A stretch of DNA of 43,547 nucleotides from a bacterium (GCA_030592575.1 JAUVIV010000008.1:1-43547), one strand, 5' to 3'. Numbered from the stretch's first letter, positions 9,151 to 19,501 are shown. A program made the numbers and translations. The notes: generated by a model not told the origin, from the letters alone.

Positions 9151-9618
9151 TTATTTTTTCTTGTTAATTTTACTTAAAACCCCTATTTGCTCCATTACCG
9201 AAAGTGCCGCATCTGCACCACGATTCCCTTGTTTTCCTCCACCACGCTCAATTGCTTGCTCTAAAGTCTCAGCTGTTACTACACCAAATCCAACAGGAAT
9301 TCCGGACTCAATCCCTATTTCCGCCACACCTCTGGTTACTTCTTGCGAAAGAACATCAAAATGCGAGGTCTCACCTCTTATCAATACTCCGAGACAAATA
9401 ACCCCATCAAATTTACGGATAACCTGATTTAAAAAAGATGGGATTTCAAAAACACCGGGAACCTTAAAGACTTCTATTTTATTAGAATTTGCCCCATGCC
9501 TTACTAAACAATCAATCGCACCACTCAATAATTTATCAGTTACCACACTATTGAATCGTGATACTATGATTCCAAATTCTTTGCCTTCACCACTTATATT
9601 GCCTTCATAAACTTTCAT
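9151..9618 (-). CDS. ribH: 6,7-dimethyl-8-ribityllumazine synthase
   Basis: 'IIVSRFN', 'VPGVFEIP', 'CLGVLIRGETSHFD', 'PVGFGVVTAETLEQAIER'; next to nusB as is common. Confidence 0.95.
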   Translation of the reverse strand: MKVYEGNISGEGKEFGIIVSRFNSVVTDKLLSGAIDCLVRHGANSNKIEVFKVPGVFEIPSFLNQVIRKFDGVICLGVLIRGETSHFDVLSQEVTRGVAEIGIESGIPVGFGVVTAETLEQAIERGGGKQGNRGADAALSVMEQIGVLSKINKKK

Positions 9619-9787
9619 TGACCCTCCGATTTTGCTTACCTTACTATATAGAAAAAACTCCTCTTATCATCAATATATCATTATCATCTTTCTCATCATA
9701 TAATATCCAATTTTCTATATCTTGTCAATAATAATTTTTCCACTTTTATTTTTCTACAATATTATAGTCATACAACTTATATAACAA

Positions 9788-11110
9788 TTAAGCTTGAGGA
9801 GACATTCCCAATCTTGAAAATCTTTTTCTTAACATTATTCCTAAAATAGTTGCATTTGTAAGGTTAGAAATTGAGGCGGCAAGAGCAATTCCTCTAAAAC
9901 CTAAAATCTTCACGAGTATAATTGCAGCACATACATTTACTGCTACAGTAATAAAACTTGCCCGCATTGGTGTTTTCGTATCCTTAACAGAATAAAATGC
10001 AGTTGCTAAAATCTTTGTCATAATTAATCCCGGAATACCAATACAATAAAATTTCAGAGCTCCTGATGTATTAAGAGTATCAAGAACCTTGAAATTTCCA
10101 TGTTGATAAATGATTCTGCATAATGGATTAGCAAGAAAATACAACAAAAGAGCCGTTCCAATACCAAGCAAAACTCCATACAACAAAGAAGTTCTTATAG
10201 TTTGTTTGAATTTCTGATGATTACCCTTTGAGAGCTCTTTTGATGCAAAAGGTAAAGTTACATTAGCAATAGCAACCCCAATAATTCCAATCGGAATCCA
10301 CATAAGCCTAAATGCGTATCCAAGCCAGGAAATTGCTCCATCTTGTAAGAATGAGGCAATAAAAGTATTTACTACTACATTTATTTTTGATGCTCCATAA
10401 CCAAGTGAAATCGGAAGCATTAACAGAAGTACTTTTTTCACATCATTGGTAAGTTTAAATCTGGGAAAAGTCAAATAGCCCTCTTTATGCAACAATGGCA
10501 ATTGATAAGCAAGTTGAAAAGCTCCTCCAATCAATGTTCCGTAAGCAATTGACTGCACTCCTAATTTTTTATAAAACAAAAGCCCTGAGCCAATAATTGC
10601 AATATTAAAGAAACAAGGAGCCATTCCGGTTGTAAAGAAATGATTAAAGAAATTCAAGATTCCCATAACAAGTGCCCCTACACTAACAAGTATAAGAAAC
10701 GGAAACATAATGCGAGCAAGCTCCACAGTGAGTGAGGCTTTTTCCGGCGTAAATCCAAAAGCCACAATTTTTACCCACAAAGGAGCAAATGCTACTCCGA
10801 TTATCGTAATTCCACCTGTGAGCACAAGCATCACTCCAAGTATGAGCGATACAAATCTAACCGCCGTTGCTTTCCCGTAATAAGTATGATAATCTGAGAA
10901 CACGGGTAGAAAAGCCGGTGTAAGCGTTCCTTCGGCTAATAGGTCTCGTAGCAAATTAGGAATCCTGAACGCTACTCGAAAAGCATCCATTAACATCCCT
11001 GCTCCAAATAAATGAGCAAACATTATTTCCCTCACAAAACCAAGTATTCGTGAGATACCGGTTCCGAGAGCAAATCCAAGTGTCCCTCTTGAAAATTTAT
11101 TAAGTTTCAT
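9788..11110 (-). CDS. murJ: Lipid II flippase MurJ (MviN family)
   Basis: N-terminus 'TGISRILGFVREIMFAHLFGAGMLMDAFRVAFRIPNLLRDLLAEGTLTPAFLPVFSDY' and multiple TM segments. Confidence 0.93.
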   Translation of the reverse strand: MKLNKFSRGTLGFALGTGISRILGFVREIMFAHLFGAGMLMDAFRVAFRIPNLLRDLLAEGTLTPAFLPVFSDYHTYYGKATAVRFVSLILGVMLVLTGGITIIGVAFAPLWVKIVAFGFTPEKASLTVELARIMFPFLILVSVGALVMGILNFFNHFFTTGMAPCFFNIAIIGSGLLFYKKLGVQSIAYGTLIGGAFQLAYQLPLLHKEGYLTFPRFKLTNDVKKVLLLMLPISLGYGASKINVVVNTFIASFLQDGAISWLGYAFRLMWIPIGIIGVAIANVTLPFASKELSKGNHQKFKQTIRTSLLYGVLLGIGTALLLYFLANPLCRIIYQHGNFKVLDTLNTSGALKFYCIGIPGLIMTKILATAFYSVKDTKTPMRASFITVAVNVCAAIILVKILGFRGIALAASISNLTNATILGIMLRKRFSRLGMSPQA

Positions 11111-11231
11111 TTTATTATAATCACAAATTACTCTGATTAAAATGAACTAATCGGATATAACGAATAAATCAGATAAATCTGTTCATTTCACTTACTAATT
11201 CGGTAAATTAGTGTAATCTAAAATTCCATCC

Positions 11232-11999
11232 TTATTGACTTGGAAGAGTTAAAATTTGAGGCTCCGAATCCGTAATTACAATTGTGTGCTCAAAATGAGC
11301 AGATAATTTGCCATCACGAGTTACAACTTTCCAGCCATCCGATGAAGTTTTCACTTTCCATGTTCCAATATTTATCATTGGTTCAATTGCAATAGTCATA
11401 CCCGATTCAAGCTTCATACCCCGATGTGGCGACCCGAAATTTAGAACAACGGGTTCCTCATGCAACTGAGTTCCTATGCCATGTCCTGTGAATTCACGCA
11501 CCACAGCAAACCCATTTTTTTCAACATAAGTCTGAATTGCATGCCCAATATCCGAGAGATGATTTCCTTTTCGTGCCTGATTAATTCCCTTGTAAAGAGC
11601 ATCTTGAGTAATTTGCACCAATTTTTGAGTATGAGCATCAATCTTTCCAACTGGAAAAGTATAAGCCGTATCCCCATAATAACCGTTATACAGAGACCCC
11701 ACATCAATTGAAATAATATCCCCATCTTTAAGCACTCGTTGAGATGGGATTTCGTGAACAACCGATTCATTCACTGATGTACAGAGTGTAGCAGGATAAC
11801 CTTTATTGAAGGCAGATACATATCCTTTGAACGCAGGTTTGGCATTTCGAGAGAGTATAAAATCCTCGGCAAATTCATCAAGCTCAAGAGTAGTAATTCC
11901 GGGTTTTATCAATCCTCCAATAGTCTTTAACAAATCACCGAGTATTTTCCCTGCTTCACGCATCAATTCAATTTCATGTGGCGATTTCAAAGTAATCAT
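11232..11999 (-). CDS. map: Type I methionine aminopeptidase
   Basis: 'IELMREAGKI', 'SVNESVVHEIP', 'IDVGSLYNGYYGDTAYTF', 'GHGIGTQLHEEP'. Confidence 0.95.
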   Translation of the reverse strand: MITLKSPHEIELMREAGKILGDLLKTIGGLIKPGITTLELDEFAEDFILSRNAKPAFKGYVSAFNKGYPATLCTSVNESVVHEIPSQRVLKDGDIISIDVGSLYNGYYGDTAYTFPVGKIDAHTQKLVQITQDALYKGINQARKGNHLSDIGHAIQTYVEKNGFAVVREFTGHGIGTQLHEEPVVLNFGSPHRGMKLESGMTIAIEPMINIGTWKVKTSSDGWKVVTRDGKLSAHFEHTIVITDSEPQILTLPSQ

Positions 12000-12195
12000 T
12001 ACTTACAATTTATTACAAAAATTTACTTTGTCAATACATATTAGTTATGAAAAATTTTTCTGTAAAACAAAGCTAACTCCACTTATTTTCCCCATTTTTT
12101 CTCATTTTTTATTTATTTTATGTAAAAGGGCTTGACATTCTGATATTTTATGATTTTCTTTTACCTAAGTTATCTTGCAAATAAATGAAGACAAG

Positions 12196-12969
12196 ATGGA
12201 ACTAAAAAACTTAATTGTCGAAATAGATAACAAAACCGCAGTAGTACAAATAAACCGCCCACAAGTCTTAAATGCAATGAACTCAGAGACTATGCTTGAG
12301 ATTGAGTCTCTAATGCATCAACTCAACGAAAACAACGAAGTAAGAGTCATAATAATTACAGGCGAAGGCAAAGCATTTATAGCAGGCGCTGACATACAAG
12401 AATTATCAACATTCAACTCCCTTGAAGCACGAGAATTTGGAAAGCTTGGAAGAAGGGTTCTTTCATATATTGAGAATATGGAAAAGCCCGTAATCGCAGC
12501 TATTAACGGATATGCATTCGGCGGTGGCTGTGAACTTGCACTTGCTTGCGATATAAGAATAGCGGGAGAGCGTGCAAAATTCGGGCAACCGGAACTCAAA
12601 CTCGGAATTATTCCCGGATGGGCAGGAACTCAACGATTATCAAGATTGGTCGGTATGGGAAAAGCAAAGGAAATTATATTTACAGGAGACCCCTTAAATG
12701 CGTCAGAAGCGTTGAGAATTGGTCTTGTAAACAAAGTAGTACCTGATGAAAATTTAATGGATGAAGCAAAGAAGTTTGCCGAAAAAATGTTACAGACGGG
12801 TCCCACAGCATTAAAGCTTGTAAAAACAGTTATGAATCGTGGGCTTGATTCAAATTTCACAACAGGCGAATCTTATGAATCCGAAGTATTCGGAATATGT
12901 TTTTCCACTCCGGACGTCAAAGAAGGAATAGATGCTTTTCTTAATAAGCGTAAGCCAAAGTGGGAGTAA
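12196..12969 (+). CDS. Enoyl-CoA hydratase/isomerase (crotonase) family protein
   Basis: 'AFIAGADIQEL', 'GYAFGGGCELALACDIRIAGERAKFGQPELKLGIIPGWAGTQRL'. ATG at 12196 preferred over the TTG at 12175 in the track. Confidence 0.93.
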   Translation: MELKNLIVEIDNKTAVVQINRPQVLNAMNSETMLEIESLMHQLNENNEVRVIIITGEGKAFIAGADIQELSTFNSLEAREFGKLGRRVLSYIENMEKPVIAAINGYAFGGGCELALACDIRIAGERAKFGQPELKLGIIPGWAGTQRLSRLVGMGKAKEIIFTGDPLNASEALRIGLVNKVVPDENLMDEAKKFAEKMLQTGPTALKLVKTVMNRGLDSNFTTGESYESEVFGICFSTPDVKEGIDAFLNKRKPKWE

Positions 12970-12972
12970 ATT

Positions 12973-13728
12973 ATGGAAAAGAAATTAGACGTAATAGGTG
13001 AAATCAAAAAAGCAAGTAAATCAGTTACTACGGGAATTGACGAGAAAGATATAGAATATTGGGTTGAAATTTATATTATGGGAAAGGGCTATAAAGTTCC
13101 GGCAGCCCTCACAGTTATGCAGGCAATGGAATACGCCGGATACAGATTCACAAGAGCTTGTGGATGCAGAGCCGGATTTTGCGGTGCTTGTTCTACAATA
13201 TATAGGATGAAAGGAGAATATAAACTCTTAACCTGTATGGCTTGCCAGACAAGAGTTGAGGATGGGATGTTCCTTGTGCAAATTCCATTTGCACCGGCAG
13301 ATAAACCATCTTATGACCTTGATAAAGAATCCGCAGACCCCAGTATATTTTTAAAATATTTCCCGGAGATTGCAAGATGTGTCAGTTGCAACACTTGCAC
13401 AAAAGCTTGCCCACAGGATTTAGAGGTTATGGATTATATACAGTCGGCTCTTCGCGGTGATTTCAAGGCAGTAGCAGAGGAGTCATTTGATTGCATCCAA
13501 TGTGGACTTTGTGCTATGAGATGCCCGGCTGAGATTGTTCATTACAATGTTGCACAGCTTGGGAGAAGAGTTTACGGGAAATTCCTTAACCCTCCGGAGA
13601 AAAGTGTTGAGGCTCGTGTAAAGGAAATAGAAGAAGGCAAATTCAATAAAGATAGAGATAATTTTTTAAAGGTTTCCGAAAAGGAAATGCGGAAACTTTA
13701 CGCGGAACGAGTAAGAGAAGCGGACTGA
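12973..13728 (+). CDS. SdhB/FrdB/TfrB-like iron-sulfur protein (one 2Fe-2S and two cysteine-rich cluster motifs)
   Basis: 'ACGCRAGFCGACSTIYRM...LTCMACQTR', 'CVSCNTCTKACP', 'CIQCGLCAMRCPAEI'; real TGA stop. Confidence 0.87.
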   Translation: MEKKLDVIGEIKKASKSVTTGIDEKDIEYWVEIYIMGKGYKVPAALTVMQAMEYAGYRFTRACGCRAGFCGACSTIYRMKGEYKLLTCMACQTRVEDGMFLVQIPFAPADKPSYDLDKESADPSIFLKYFPEIARCVSCNTCTKACPQDLEVMDYIQSALRGDFKAVAEESFDCIQCGLCAMRCPAEIVHYNVAQLGRRVYGKFLNPPEKSVEARVKEIEEGKFNKDRDNFLKVSEKEMRKLYAERVREAD

Positions 13729-13819
13729 AATAAATGCAAAATTTAAAATGCAAAATGATAAAATCCTTTTGCTGATTTTCTTGGGAGTAGGTGTGTTTTT
13801 GTGAAAAAGAAGATATAAA

Positions 13820-14650
13820 ATGGCTAATAAAGGAACTAAAAAGAAGAAATGCTTTATTATTGCACCAATTGGTGAAGAGGGAAGCGACACAAGAAATCGT
13901 TCTGATAAAGTATTGAAGCATATAATAAGACCAGCTGTTAAAGAATGCAATTACGAACCTATCCGGGCTGATAAGATAGCTGAACCTGGAATTATTACCT
14001 CGCAAGTTATCCAGCGTTTACTCAATGACGATCTCGTAATCGCTGACCTTACCGAAAAAAATCCGAATGTGTATTATGAGCTTGCTGTCCGGCATGCTGT
14101 GAATAAACCATTCGTTCAAATTATTGAAGAAGGCGAATCTATCTCTTTTGATATAGCTGGAATGAGAACCATTTCAGTAAATCATCACGATTTAGATAGT
14201 GCAGACAATTGCAAACAGGAGTTAATAAAACAAATTCATTTTGTAGAGAAGGATATGAGTAAGGTTGATACTCCAATATCTGTTGCAATTGACTTAGAAT
14301 CTCTTCGCAAAAGTAAAAATCCTTTGGAAAAAAGTACTACCAAGATTATCTCAATGCTTCAAGATATTCGTTCAGAAATTGGTGAAATAAGTAGTGTTTC
14401 CCGACATTCCAGATTCTCTTCTAGTACGTTTGAAGAATTAACTTTGAATCTTGCTCGTTTATCTTCTGTTCTGGATTTGCCAAAAGATGAAAAAATGAGC
14501 AGAGAACAATTAGACCGTGCTCAACATTCTCTTTATCGTATTACGAGAACTCTTGAAATGTTTATGATGGAATCCGACTTTCCTCCTGATATGATTAGAC
14601 ATTTTCTTCGTCGCATACGACGAAATAAACCAGGGCTAAGAATAATATAA
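13820..14650 (+). CDS. Nucleoside 2-deoxyribosyltransferase-like / TIR-like domain protein of unknown function
   Basis: N-terminal 'KKCFIIAPIGEEGSDTRNRSDKVLKHIIRPAVKECNYEPIRADKIAEPGIITSQVIQRLLNDDLVIADLTEKNPNVYYELAVRHAVNKPFVQII' has the NDT-like DLT-x-NPNVYYELGxRHA signature; helical C-terminal half. Confidence 0.65.
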   Translation: MANKGTKKKKCFIIAPIGEEGSDTRNRSDKVLKHIIRPAVKECNYEPIRADKIAEPGIITSQVIQRLLNDDLVIADLTEKNPNVYYELAVRHAVNKPFVQIIEEGESISFDIAGMRTISVNHHDLDSADNCKQELIKQIHFVEKDMSKVDTPISVAIDLESLRKSKNPLEKSTTKIISMLQDIRSEIGEISSVSRHSRFSSSTFEELTLNLARLSSVLDLPKDEKMSREQLDRAQHSLYRITRTLEMFMMESDFPPDMIRHFLRRIRRNKPGLRII

Positions 14651-14698
14651 TTCTATGAAAATTTTAAAGAACTACGTGAATGGGTGTGTAGAGACACG

Positions 14699-14716
14699 AT
14701 TTATCGTGTCCGATTC
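14699..14716. repeat. Perfect hairpin GACACGATTTATCGTGTC inside a repeat island
   Basis: 'gacacgat tt atcgtgtc' read directly; boundaries approximate to a few bases. Confidence 0.6.
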
Positions 14717-14745
14717 GGATAAGAAACCTTTCCCACAAAAAGTAT

Positions 14746-14795
14746 GGAGTGCAACAACGATGTTGTTGCATGCAAAATCACCGATTTTGCACTCC
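14746..14795. repeat. Y-shaped palindromic repeat, GGAGTG/CACTCC outer stem (copy B)
   Basis: GGAGTG-[CAACAAC GAT GTTGTTG]-CATG-[CAAAATC ACC GATTTTG]-CACTCC; same architecture and length as copy A at 3532-3581, with different but perfectly paired arms. Confidence 0.85.
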
Positions 14796-14814
14796 AAAAA
14801 GGAATGAATAATTT

Positions 14815-14890
14815 AAAGCAGTTTACTGCTCTTACGGGCGTCCTCGCACGCAAACCTTTGCGAAGACGCAAAGGAGAGCTTTTGAAGAAG
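14815..14890. repeat. Dispersed repeat 'gggcgtcc..cgcacgc..cctttgcgaagacgcaaaggagagc'
   Basis: Similar module at about 3645-3725 ('gagcgtccacgcacacggttcctttgcgaagacgcaaatgagagc') and a truncated start at 43531-43547 ('cgtaagcatccacgcac'); contains CCTTTGCG-AAGA-CGCAAAGG. Confidence 0.65.
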
Positions 14891-15064
14891 AGTTTTTGAT
14901 GATGGGTATATACGAAAGTGCCGAAGTTGAAAATCCTCGGCAAATGAGGAGGGAGATAAACTCCCTCGCTACAGGAAATGTATAAAAAATATATAATAGA
15001 AAGAATGAATGATTTAGGAAGGTTTACAGAAAAAATAGTTAGTAGTTAAGAAAAAATAATGTTT

Positions 15065-15225
15065 AGAAATGTCATTCCGAACCCTGAAAGTGTCATTCTG
15101 AACTTGGTTCAGAATCTCTTCAGGACAGGCTTGTTTCGGAATCCTGAAATAAATTCAGAACAGGTTCTCAAAGGGAGAAAGTCTTTATTAGATGCTGAAA
15201 TAAATTCAGCATGACAATTTAAGGA
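15065..15225. repeat. Cluster of 'GTCATTCTGAACTTGGTTCAGAATCT' / 'AGATGCTGAAATAAATTCAGCATGAC' palindromic repeats
   Basis: CTGAA..TTCAG hairpins in both orientations; related to about 4738-4765. Confidence 0.7.
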
Positions 15226-15342
15226 GATAAGTGTGTTTATATTTTTTAGTAAACAGATTGAGGAAATTGAGCGGTTTTATCCGTTAAATCCGCTTACTTT
15301 AGAAAGAAATTTATTTGTTTGTGTTTACATTAGGAGGAGATA

Positions 15343-17037
15343 ATGGCAGAACTTAAACTTGTTGGAGGTTATCCGGAATATATGAGGAAATCCATTGAGG
15401 CAGTAAATAACACAAGAGAAGAAAGAAGAAATTATACACCTCCTTCAATGACAGCAGAACAAAGAACAGAAATATTATCAAAATATCATCCTGATTTTGT
15501 ACCCGGTGGTAAAAGAAAAATAAAAATAGGGCAGAATAAAGGTGATATGGCTCCAAGTGAGGTAACTGACCTTCTTGAAGCATATCCATTAATAGATCCC
15601 AAAAAAATTAAACTGAATGTAGATTATGAAACCGACATTCTAATAATAGGCAGTGGACTCGCAGGTTTATCAGCAGCTATATTGGCAAATGATTGCGGAA
15701 TTCCAAAAGAAAAAATCCTCTTAGCTACTAAATTAAGAGTAGGGGACTCGAATTCTATGATGGCAGAAGGAGGAACCCAAGCAGCAGATAGACCTAATGA
15801 CAATCCTGCAATTCATTTCCTTGATGCATACGGAGGCGGACATTTCACCAATAAACGAGATGTTCTATGGGGTCTCGTAGAAGATGCCCCTCTTGTAATT
15901 AAATGGCTTGAGAATCTCGGAACTATGTTTGACAAGAATCCGGATGGATATTTTGAAGAAAAATGGGGTGGTGGAACTTGCAGGAAAAGAATGCATGCTT
16001 GTCGGGATTATACAGGACTTGAAGAACTCCGAGTTGTAAGAGACGAGTTCAGAAGCAGGGAAATCCCAACCCTTGAGTTTTATTCGGCTATTGAACTACT
16101 TACAGATATGTGCGAGGACGACGCCCACAAGAGCAAAGGGAGTAAAGAGAATAAGGTAACTGGGGCAGTATTATGGAATATGGAAACACAAGAATATAAG
16201 ATTGTGCGAGCCAAAGCAACGATTATTGCTACAGGAGGTTTTGGAAGATTACATATTCGTGGGTTTGCTACCACAAATCACTATGGAGCTACCGGCGATG
16301 GATTAGTTCTTGCTTACAGAGCAGGTGCAAAACTAAGAGATACGGATACTGTTCAATATCATCCAACCGGAGCGGCATATCCGCAACAAATAGTAGGACT
16401 TCTTTTAACAGAAAAACTCAGAAGCACAGGAGCACAGCCAATAAATAAAACCGGAGAAGCATTTGTATTTCCGCTTGAGCCAAGGGATATTGAGGCAAGT
16501 TCGTTTATAAGAGAGTGCTACGAACGAGATAATGGAATTACAACACCTACCGGAATGAGAGGTGTATGGCTTGATACTCCACGAATAGACCAGATTAACG
16601 GAAAAGGATATATCGCAAAGTCTTTCCCGGGAATGGTTAGAATGTTTGAACGATTTGGAATAGATATGATAAAGGACCCTGTTTTAGTGTCCCCGACTCT
16701 TCATTATCAAAACGGAGGTATAGAAACAGACCCCAAAGGCAAGACAAATATAGAAGGACTTTTCGTTGCAGGAGAAGTCTCCGGAGGAGTGCACGGGAAA
16801 AACCGGCTTATGGGTAATTCAACTCTTGATTGTATTGTTTACGGAAGACGTTCAGGGATTTATGCAGCAGAGTATGTTAATAAGGTCGCTAAATTGAACA
16901 CCCCTACATTAAAACATATAGAAAAATATATTAAGATGTTAAAAGATGCTAAAATAAAAGAGGAAAGAAAATCACCTATACTTTTACCTGATTATAGAGG
17001 AAAGGCAACTCTTGCGAGGATGGTTGATATTTTTTAA
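15343..17037 (+). CDS. SdhA/FrdA/TfrA-like FAD-dependent flavoprotein subunit
   Basis: 'DILIIGSGLAGLSAAILAND', 'MMAEGGTQAA', 'HPTG', 'GLFVAGEVSGGVHGKNRLMGNSTLDCIVYGRRSG'; unusual ~80-aa N-terminal extension. Confidence 0.88.
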   Translation: MAELKLVGGYPEYMRKSIEAVNNTREERRNYTPPSMTAEQRTEILSKYHPDFVPGGKRKIKIGQNKGDMAPSEVTDLLEAYPLIDPKKIKLNVDYETDILIIGSGLAGLSAAILANDCGIPKEKILLATKLRVGDSNSMMAEGGTQAADRPNDNPAIHFLDAYGGGHFTNKRDVLWGLVEDAPLVIKWLENLGTMFDKNPDGYFEEKWGGGTCRKRMHACRDYTGLEELRVVRDEFRSREIPTLEFYSAIELLTDMCEDDAHKSKGSKENKVTGAVLWNMETQEYKIVRAKATIIATGGFGRLHIRGFATTNHYGATGDGLVLAYRAGAKLRDTDTVQYHPTGAAYPQQIVGLLLTEKLRSTGAQPINKTGEAFVFPLEPRDIEASSFIRECYERDNGITTPTGMRGVWLDTPRIDQINGKGYIAKSFPGMVRMFERFGIDMIKDPVLVSPTLHYQNGGIETDPKGKTNIEGLFVAGEVSGGVHGKNRLMGNSTLDCIVYGRRSGIYAAEYVNKVAKLNTPTLKHIEKYIKMLKDAKIKEERKSPILLPDYRGKATLARMVDIF

Positions 17038-17045
17038 ATACATTG

Positions 17046-17280
17046 AACCACAGATGAACACAGATAGACACAGATTAGAAGATTCAAAAATTACAAGATT
17101 AAAGATTGAGTCTTTTAATTCTCTGCGGCATCCGCGGTTAAAAAAGCTAAACAATGAAAAGATATACTTCAACCGCAGATTACGCGGATAGCACGGATAA
17201 AATGAAATTACTTTATGAGAAATTCACTAAAAATAAGAAACAAAAATCTGTTTTATCTGTGAGAATCTGTGTGCTAATGT
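17046..17280. repeat. Intergenic repeat of the 'CCACAGATGAACACAGATAGACACAG / CCGCGGTTAAA / CCGCAGATTACGCGGATAGCACGGATAAAA / TCTGTGAGAATCTGTGTG' family
   Basis: Mixed direct and inverted modules between ORFs; related modules at 18540-18615 and 20757-20880. Confidence 0.65.
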
Positions 17281-17335
17281 TTTACGTTTTTATATTTTAA
17301 AATTTGTTCGTGATAAGTTCGTGTTTAAAAATAAA

Positions 17336-18529
17336 ATGAAAACAAATTCAAAAATTCTTACAGGCACTCATAATCTCAGTGGCAATGAAGCTTGTGTTGA
17401 AGGAGCTATAGCTGTCGGTTGCCGATTTCTTAGCGGATACCCGATTCAACCTGCAATTAAAATTATGCAAAGGTTTCTTTCCAGAGCATATAAAGTAGAT
17501 GCTACTTATGTGCAGATGGAAGATGAAATATCAGCTCTTGCTGCTTTAATAGGTGCAGTTTGGACAGGCAAAAAGGGAATAACTGCAACCTCCGGCCCAG
17601 GACTTTCTCTTATGATGGAGCATATTGGGCTTGGTGTTATGCTTGAAACTCCTTGCGTAATAGTAGATGTGCAAAGAGTAGGACCATCCATCGGTATTCC
17701 CGATCATCCCGGACAAGGTGATATGATGCAAGCAAGATGGGGCTCGCATGGAGATTATGAAATTATAGCACTCTCTCCAAGTTCCCCACAAGAAATGTTT
17801 GACTTTACGATTAGAGCGTTTAACCTTTCTGAACGATATCGTACTCCTGTCGCATTAATGGCAGATGAGTATGTTGCTCATATAAAGGAAAAAGTGATAA
17901 TTTCTCCTGAAAAAGAGATTAAAATTGAACCGAGAAGATATTATAAAGGGCCAAAGGATAAATATTTACCATTCAAAAGAGATAAGGATTTTATTCCTCG
18001 CATGGTAGATATAGGGGATGGTTATAAATTTCATGTTACGGGATTAACTCACGATGACCGTGGCTATCCTGTTATGAATGAAGAATGTCAGGAATATAAT
18101 GTTCATCCTCTGATATGGAAAATTCGCAACTATGTAGATGATATTATTGATATTAAGGAGACAAAAATTGATGATGCCGAAATCGTGATTGTTTCTTATG
18201 GAGCACCTTCACGAATTGCAATCAAGGCAATGAAAGAAGCAAGAAAATTGGGAATAAAGGTAGGCAGTCTTAAGCTTAATACGGTTTGGCCATTTCCTGA
18301 GAAACGAATAACTGAACTTGCAAGAAAAGTCAAAGCTTTCGTAGTTCCTGAAATGAACTACGGTCAGATTGTTTTAGAAGTTGAAAGATGCAGTTATGGA
18401 AATGCAAATGTTGTGTTTGTTTCCTATGCAGAAAAAAATGTTGATAACGTAGATGATTTATTATCCGCAATCAAGCAAGTTATAAAAGAGAAAGAGATTA
18501 AAAAAGAAATTATTGAATATCATACATAA
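17336..18529 (+). CDS. 2-oxoacid:ferredoxin oxidoreductase alpha subunit, divergent paralogue (alpha-1)
   Basis: KorA/PorA-like; 'GYPIQPA' where the adjacent paralogue has 'GYPITPS', and 'GPSIGIPDHPGQGDMMQARWGSHGDYEII'. ATG at 17336; track start GTG at 17321 also possible. Confidence 0.85.
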   Translation: MKTNSKILTGTHNLSGNEACVEGAIAVGCRFLSGYPIQPAIKIMQRFLSRAYKVDATYVQMEDEISALAALIGAVWTGKKGITATSGPGLSLMMEHIGLGVMLETPCVIVDVQRVGPSIGIPDHPGQGDMMQARWGSHGDYEIIALSPSSPQEMFDFTIRAFNLSERYRTPVALMADEYVAHIKEKVIISPEKEIKIEPRRYYKGPKDKYLPFKRDKDFIPRMVDIGDGYKFHVTGLTHDDRGYPVMNEECQEYNVHPLIWKIRNYVDDIIDIKETKIDDAEIVIVSYGAPSRIAIKAMKEARKLGIKVGSLKLNTVWPFPEKRITELARKVKAFVVPEMNYGQIVLEVERCSYGNANVVFVSYAEKNVDNVDDLLSAIKQVIKEKEIKKEIIEYHT

Positions 18530-18539
18530 ACAATGTCAA

Positions 18540-18615
18540 ATGATTATCACGAAGACACGAAAAAACGAAATCTTTCTTTCGTAATTTCTGAACTTCTTGA
18601 TTTTCATGATTAAAA
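18540..18615. repeat. Intergenic repeat of the 'CACGAAGACACGAAAAAACGAAA...TTCGTAATTTCTGAACTTCTTGATTTTCATGATT' type
   Basis: Repeat-like sequence resembling the other intergenic units in the island. Confidence 0.45.
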
Positions 18616-18640
18616 AAGTATGAACAAGGAGAACATATAA

Positions 18641-19501
18641 ATGAGCACATTGAAGACTATTAAAAGCAATGAAGTTGCTCACCCAATGGAGAATTTACTC
18701 CGTATGGATAGGATACCTCATATTTGGTGTCCTGGCTGTGGAATTGGTACAGCTGTTACTGCCTTTGCATCAGCTCTTGACAAGTCAAAAGTTGATTTAG
18801 ATAAAGTGTGCGTAGTTTCTGGTATAGGTTGCACCGGTAGAGTTGCAGGTTATGTAAAACTTGATTCATTTCACACAACTCATGGTCGTGCCATTGCATT
18901 TGCAACAGGAATTACACTTGGAAATCCGGATCTAAAAGTAGTTGTTTTTTCAGGTGATGGAGATTTAATATCAATTGGAGGAAATCATTTTATTCATGCA
19001 GCAAGAAGAAATGTCAATATGCTCGTAATATGTGTGAACAATTTCATCTACGCAATGACAGGAGGTCAGGTAGCTCCAACGACTCCACTTGCTACTTATG
19101 CTACAACTTCACCATTTGGGTGTGTTGAGCCTCCATTCAATATTCCATACATAGCAGATTCATCAGGTGCCGTATATGTGGCAAGATGGACAGCTCTCCA
19201 TGTTCGAAGACTTACTAACTCTATAACCGAAGCACTCAATAAACCAGGATTCTCGGTAATTGAAGTTATTTCACCTTGTGCGATGTATTATTCAAGAATT
19301 AACAAACTTGGAGACGGACTTGATATGATGAAATTTTATCACGACAATTCGAAAATAAAACACGGAGAAGATACAAAAAACCTTGATATTGGATTCCAAA
19401 CACCAATTACAGTAGGTAAATTTGTCGATAGAGAAAGACCTACTTATACTGAATCGTATAAAAAATGGCTGTCTGATATTAAAAAGGAAAAAACAAAATG
19501 A
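18641..19501 (+). CDS. 2-oxoacid:ferredoxin oxidoreductase beta subunit, canonical (beta-1)
   Basis: 'IWCPGCGIG', 'SGIGCTGR', TPP motif 'GDGDLISIGGNHFIHAARRNVNMLVICVNN', 'ISPC'. Confidence 0.93.
   Translation: MSTLKTIKSNEVAHPMENLLRMDRIPHIWCPGCGIGTAVTAFASALDKSKVDLDKVCVVSGIGCTGRVAGYVKLDSFHTTHGRAIAFATGITLGNPDLKVVVFSGDGDLISIGGNHFIHAARRNVNMLVICVNNFIYAMTGGQVAPTTPLATYATTSPFGCVEPPFNIPYIADSSGAVYVARWTALHVRRLTNSITEALNKPGFSVIEVISPCAMYYSRINKLGDGLDMMKFYHDNSKIKHGEDTKNLDIGFQTPITVGKFVDRERPTYTESYKKWLSDIKKEKTK

Noticed and set aside
13643-14005. Minus-strand ORFs 13643-14005 and 13666-13950
   Set aside because: Antisense to the SdhB-like and NDT-like genes; low-complexity Phe/Ser-rich, no RBS.
14701-14943. 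80-aa minus-strand ORF
   Set aside because: Translation of the repeat island at 14699-14890.
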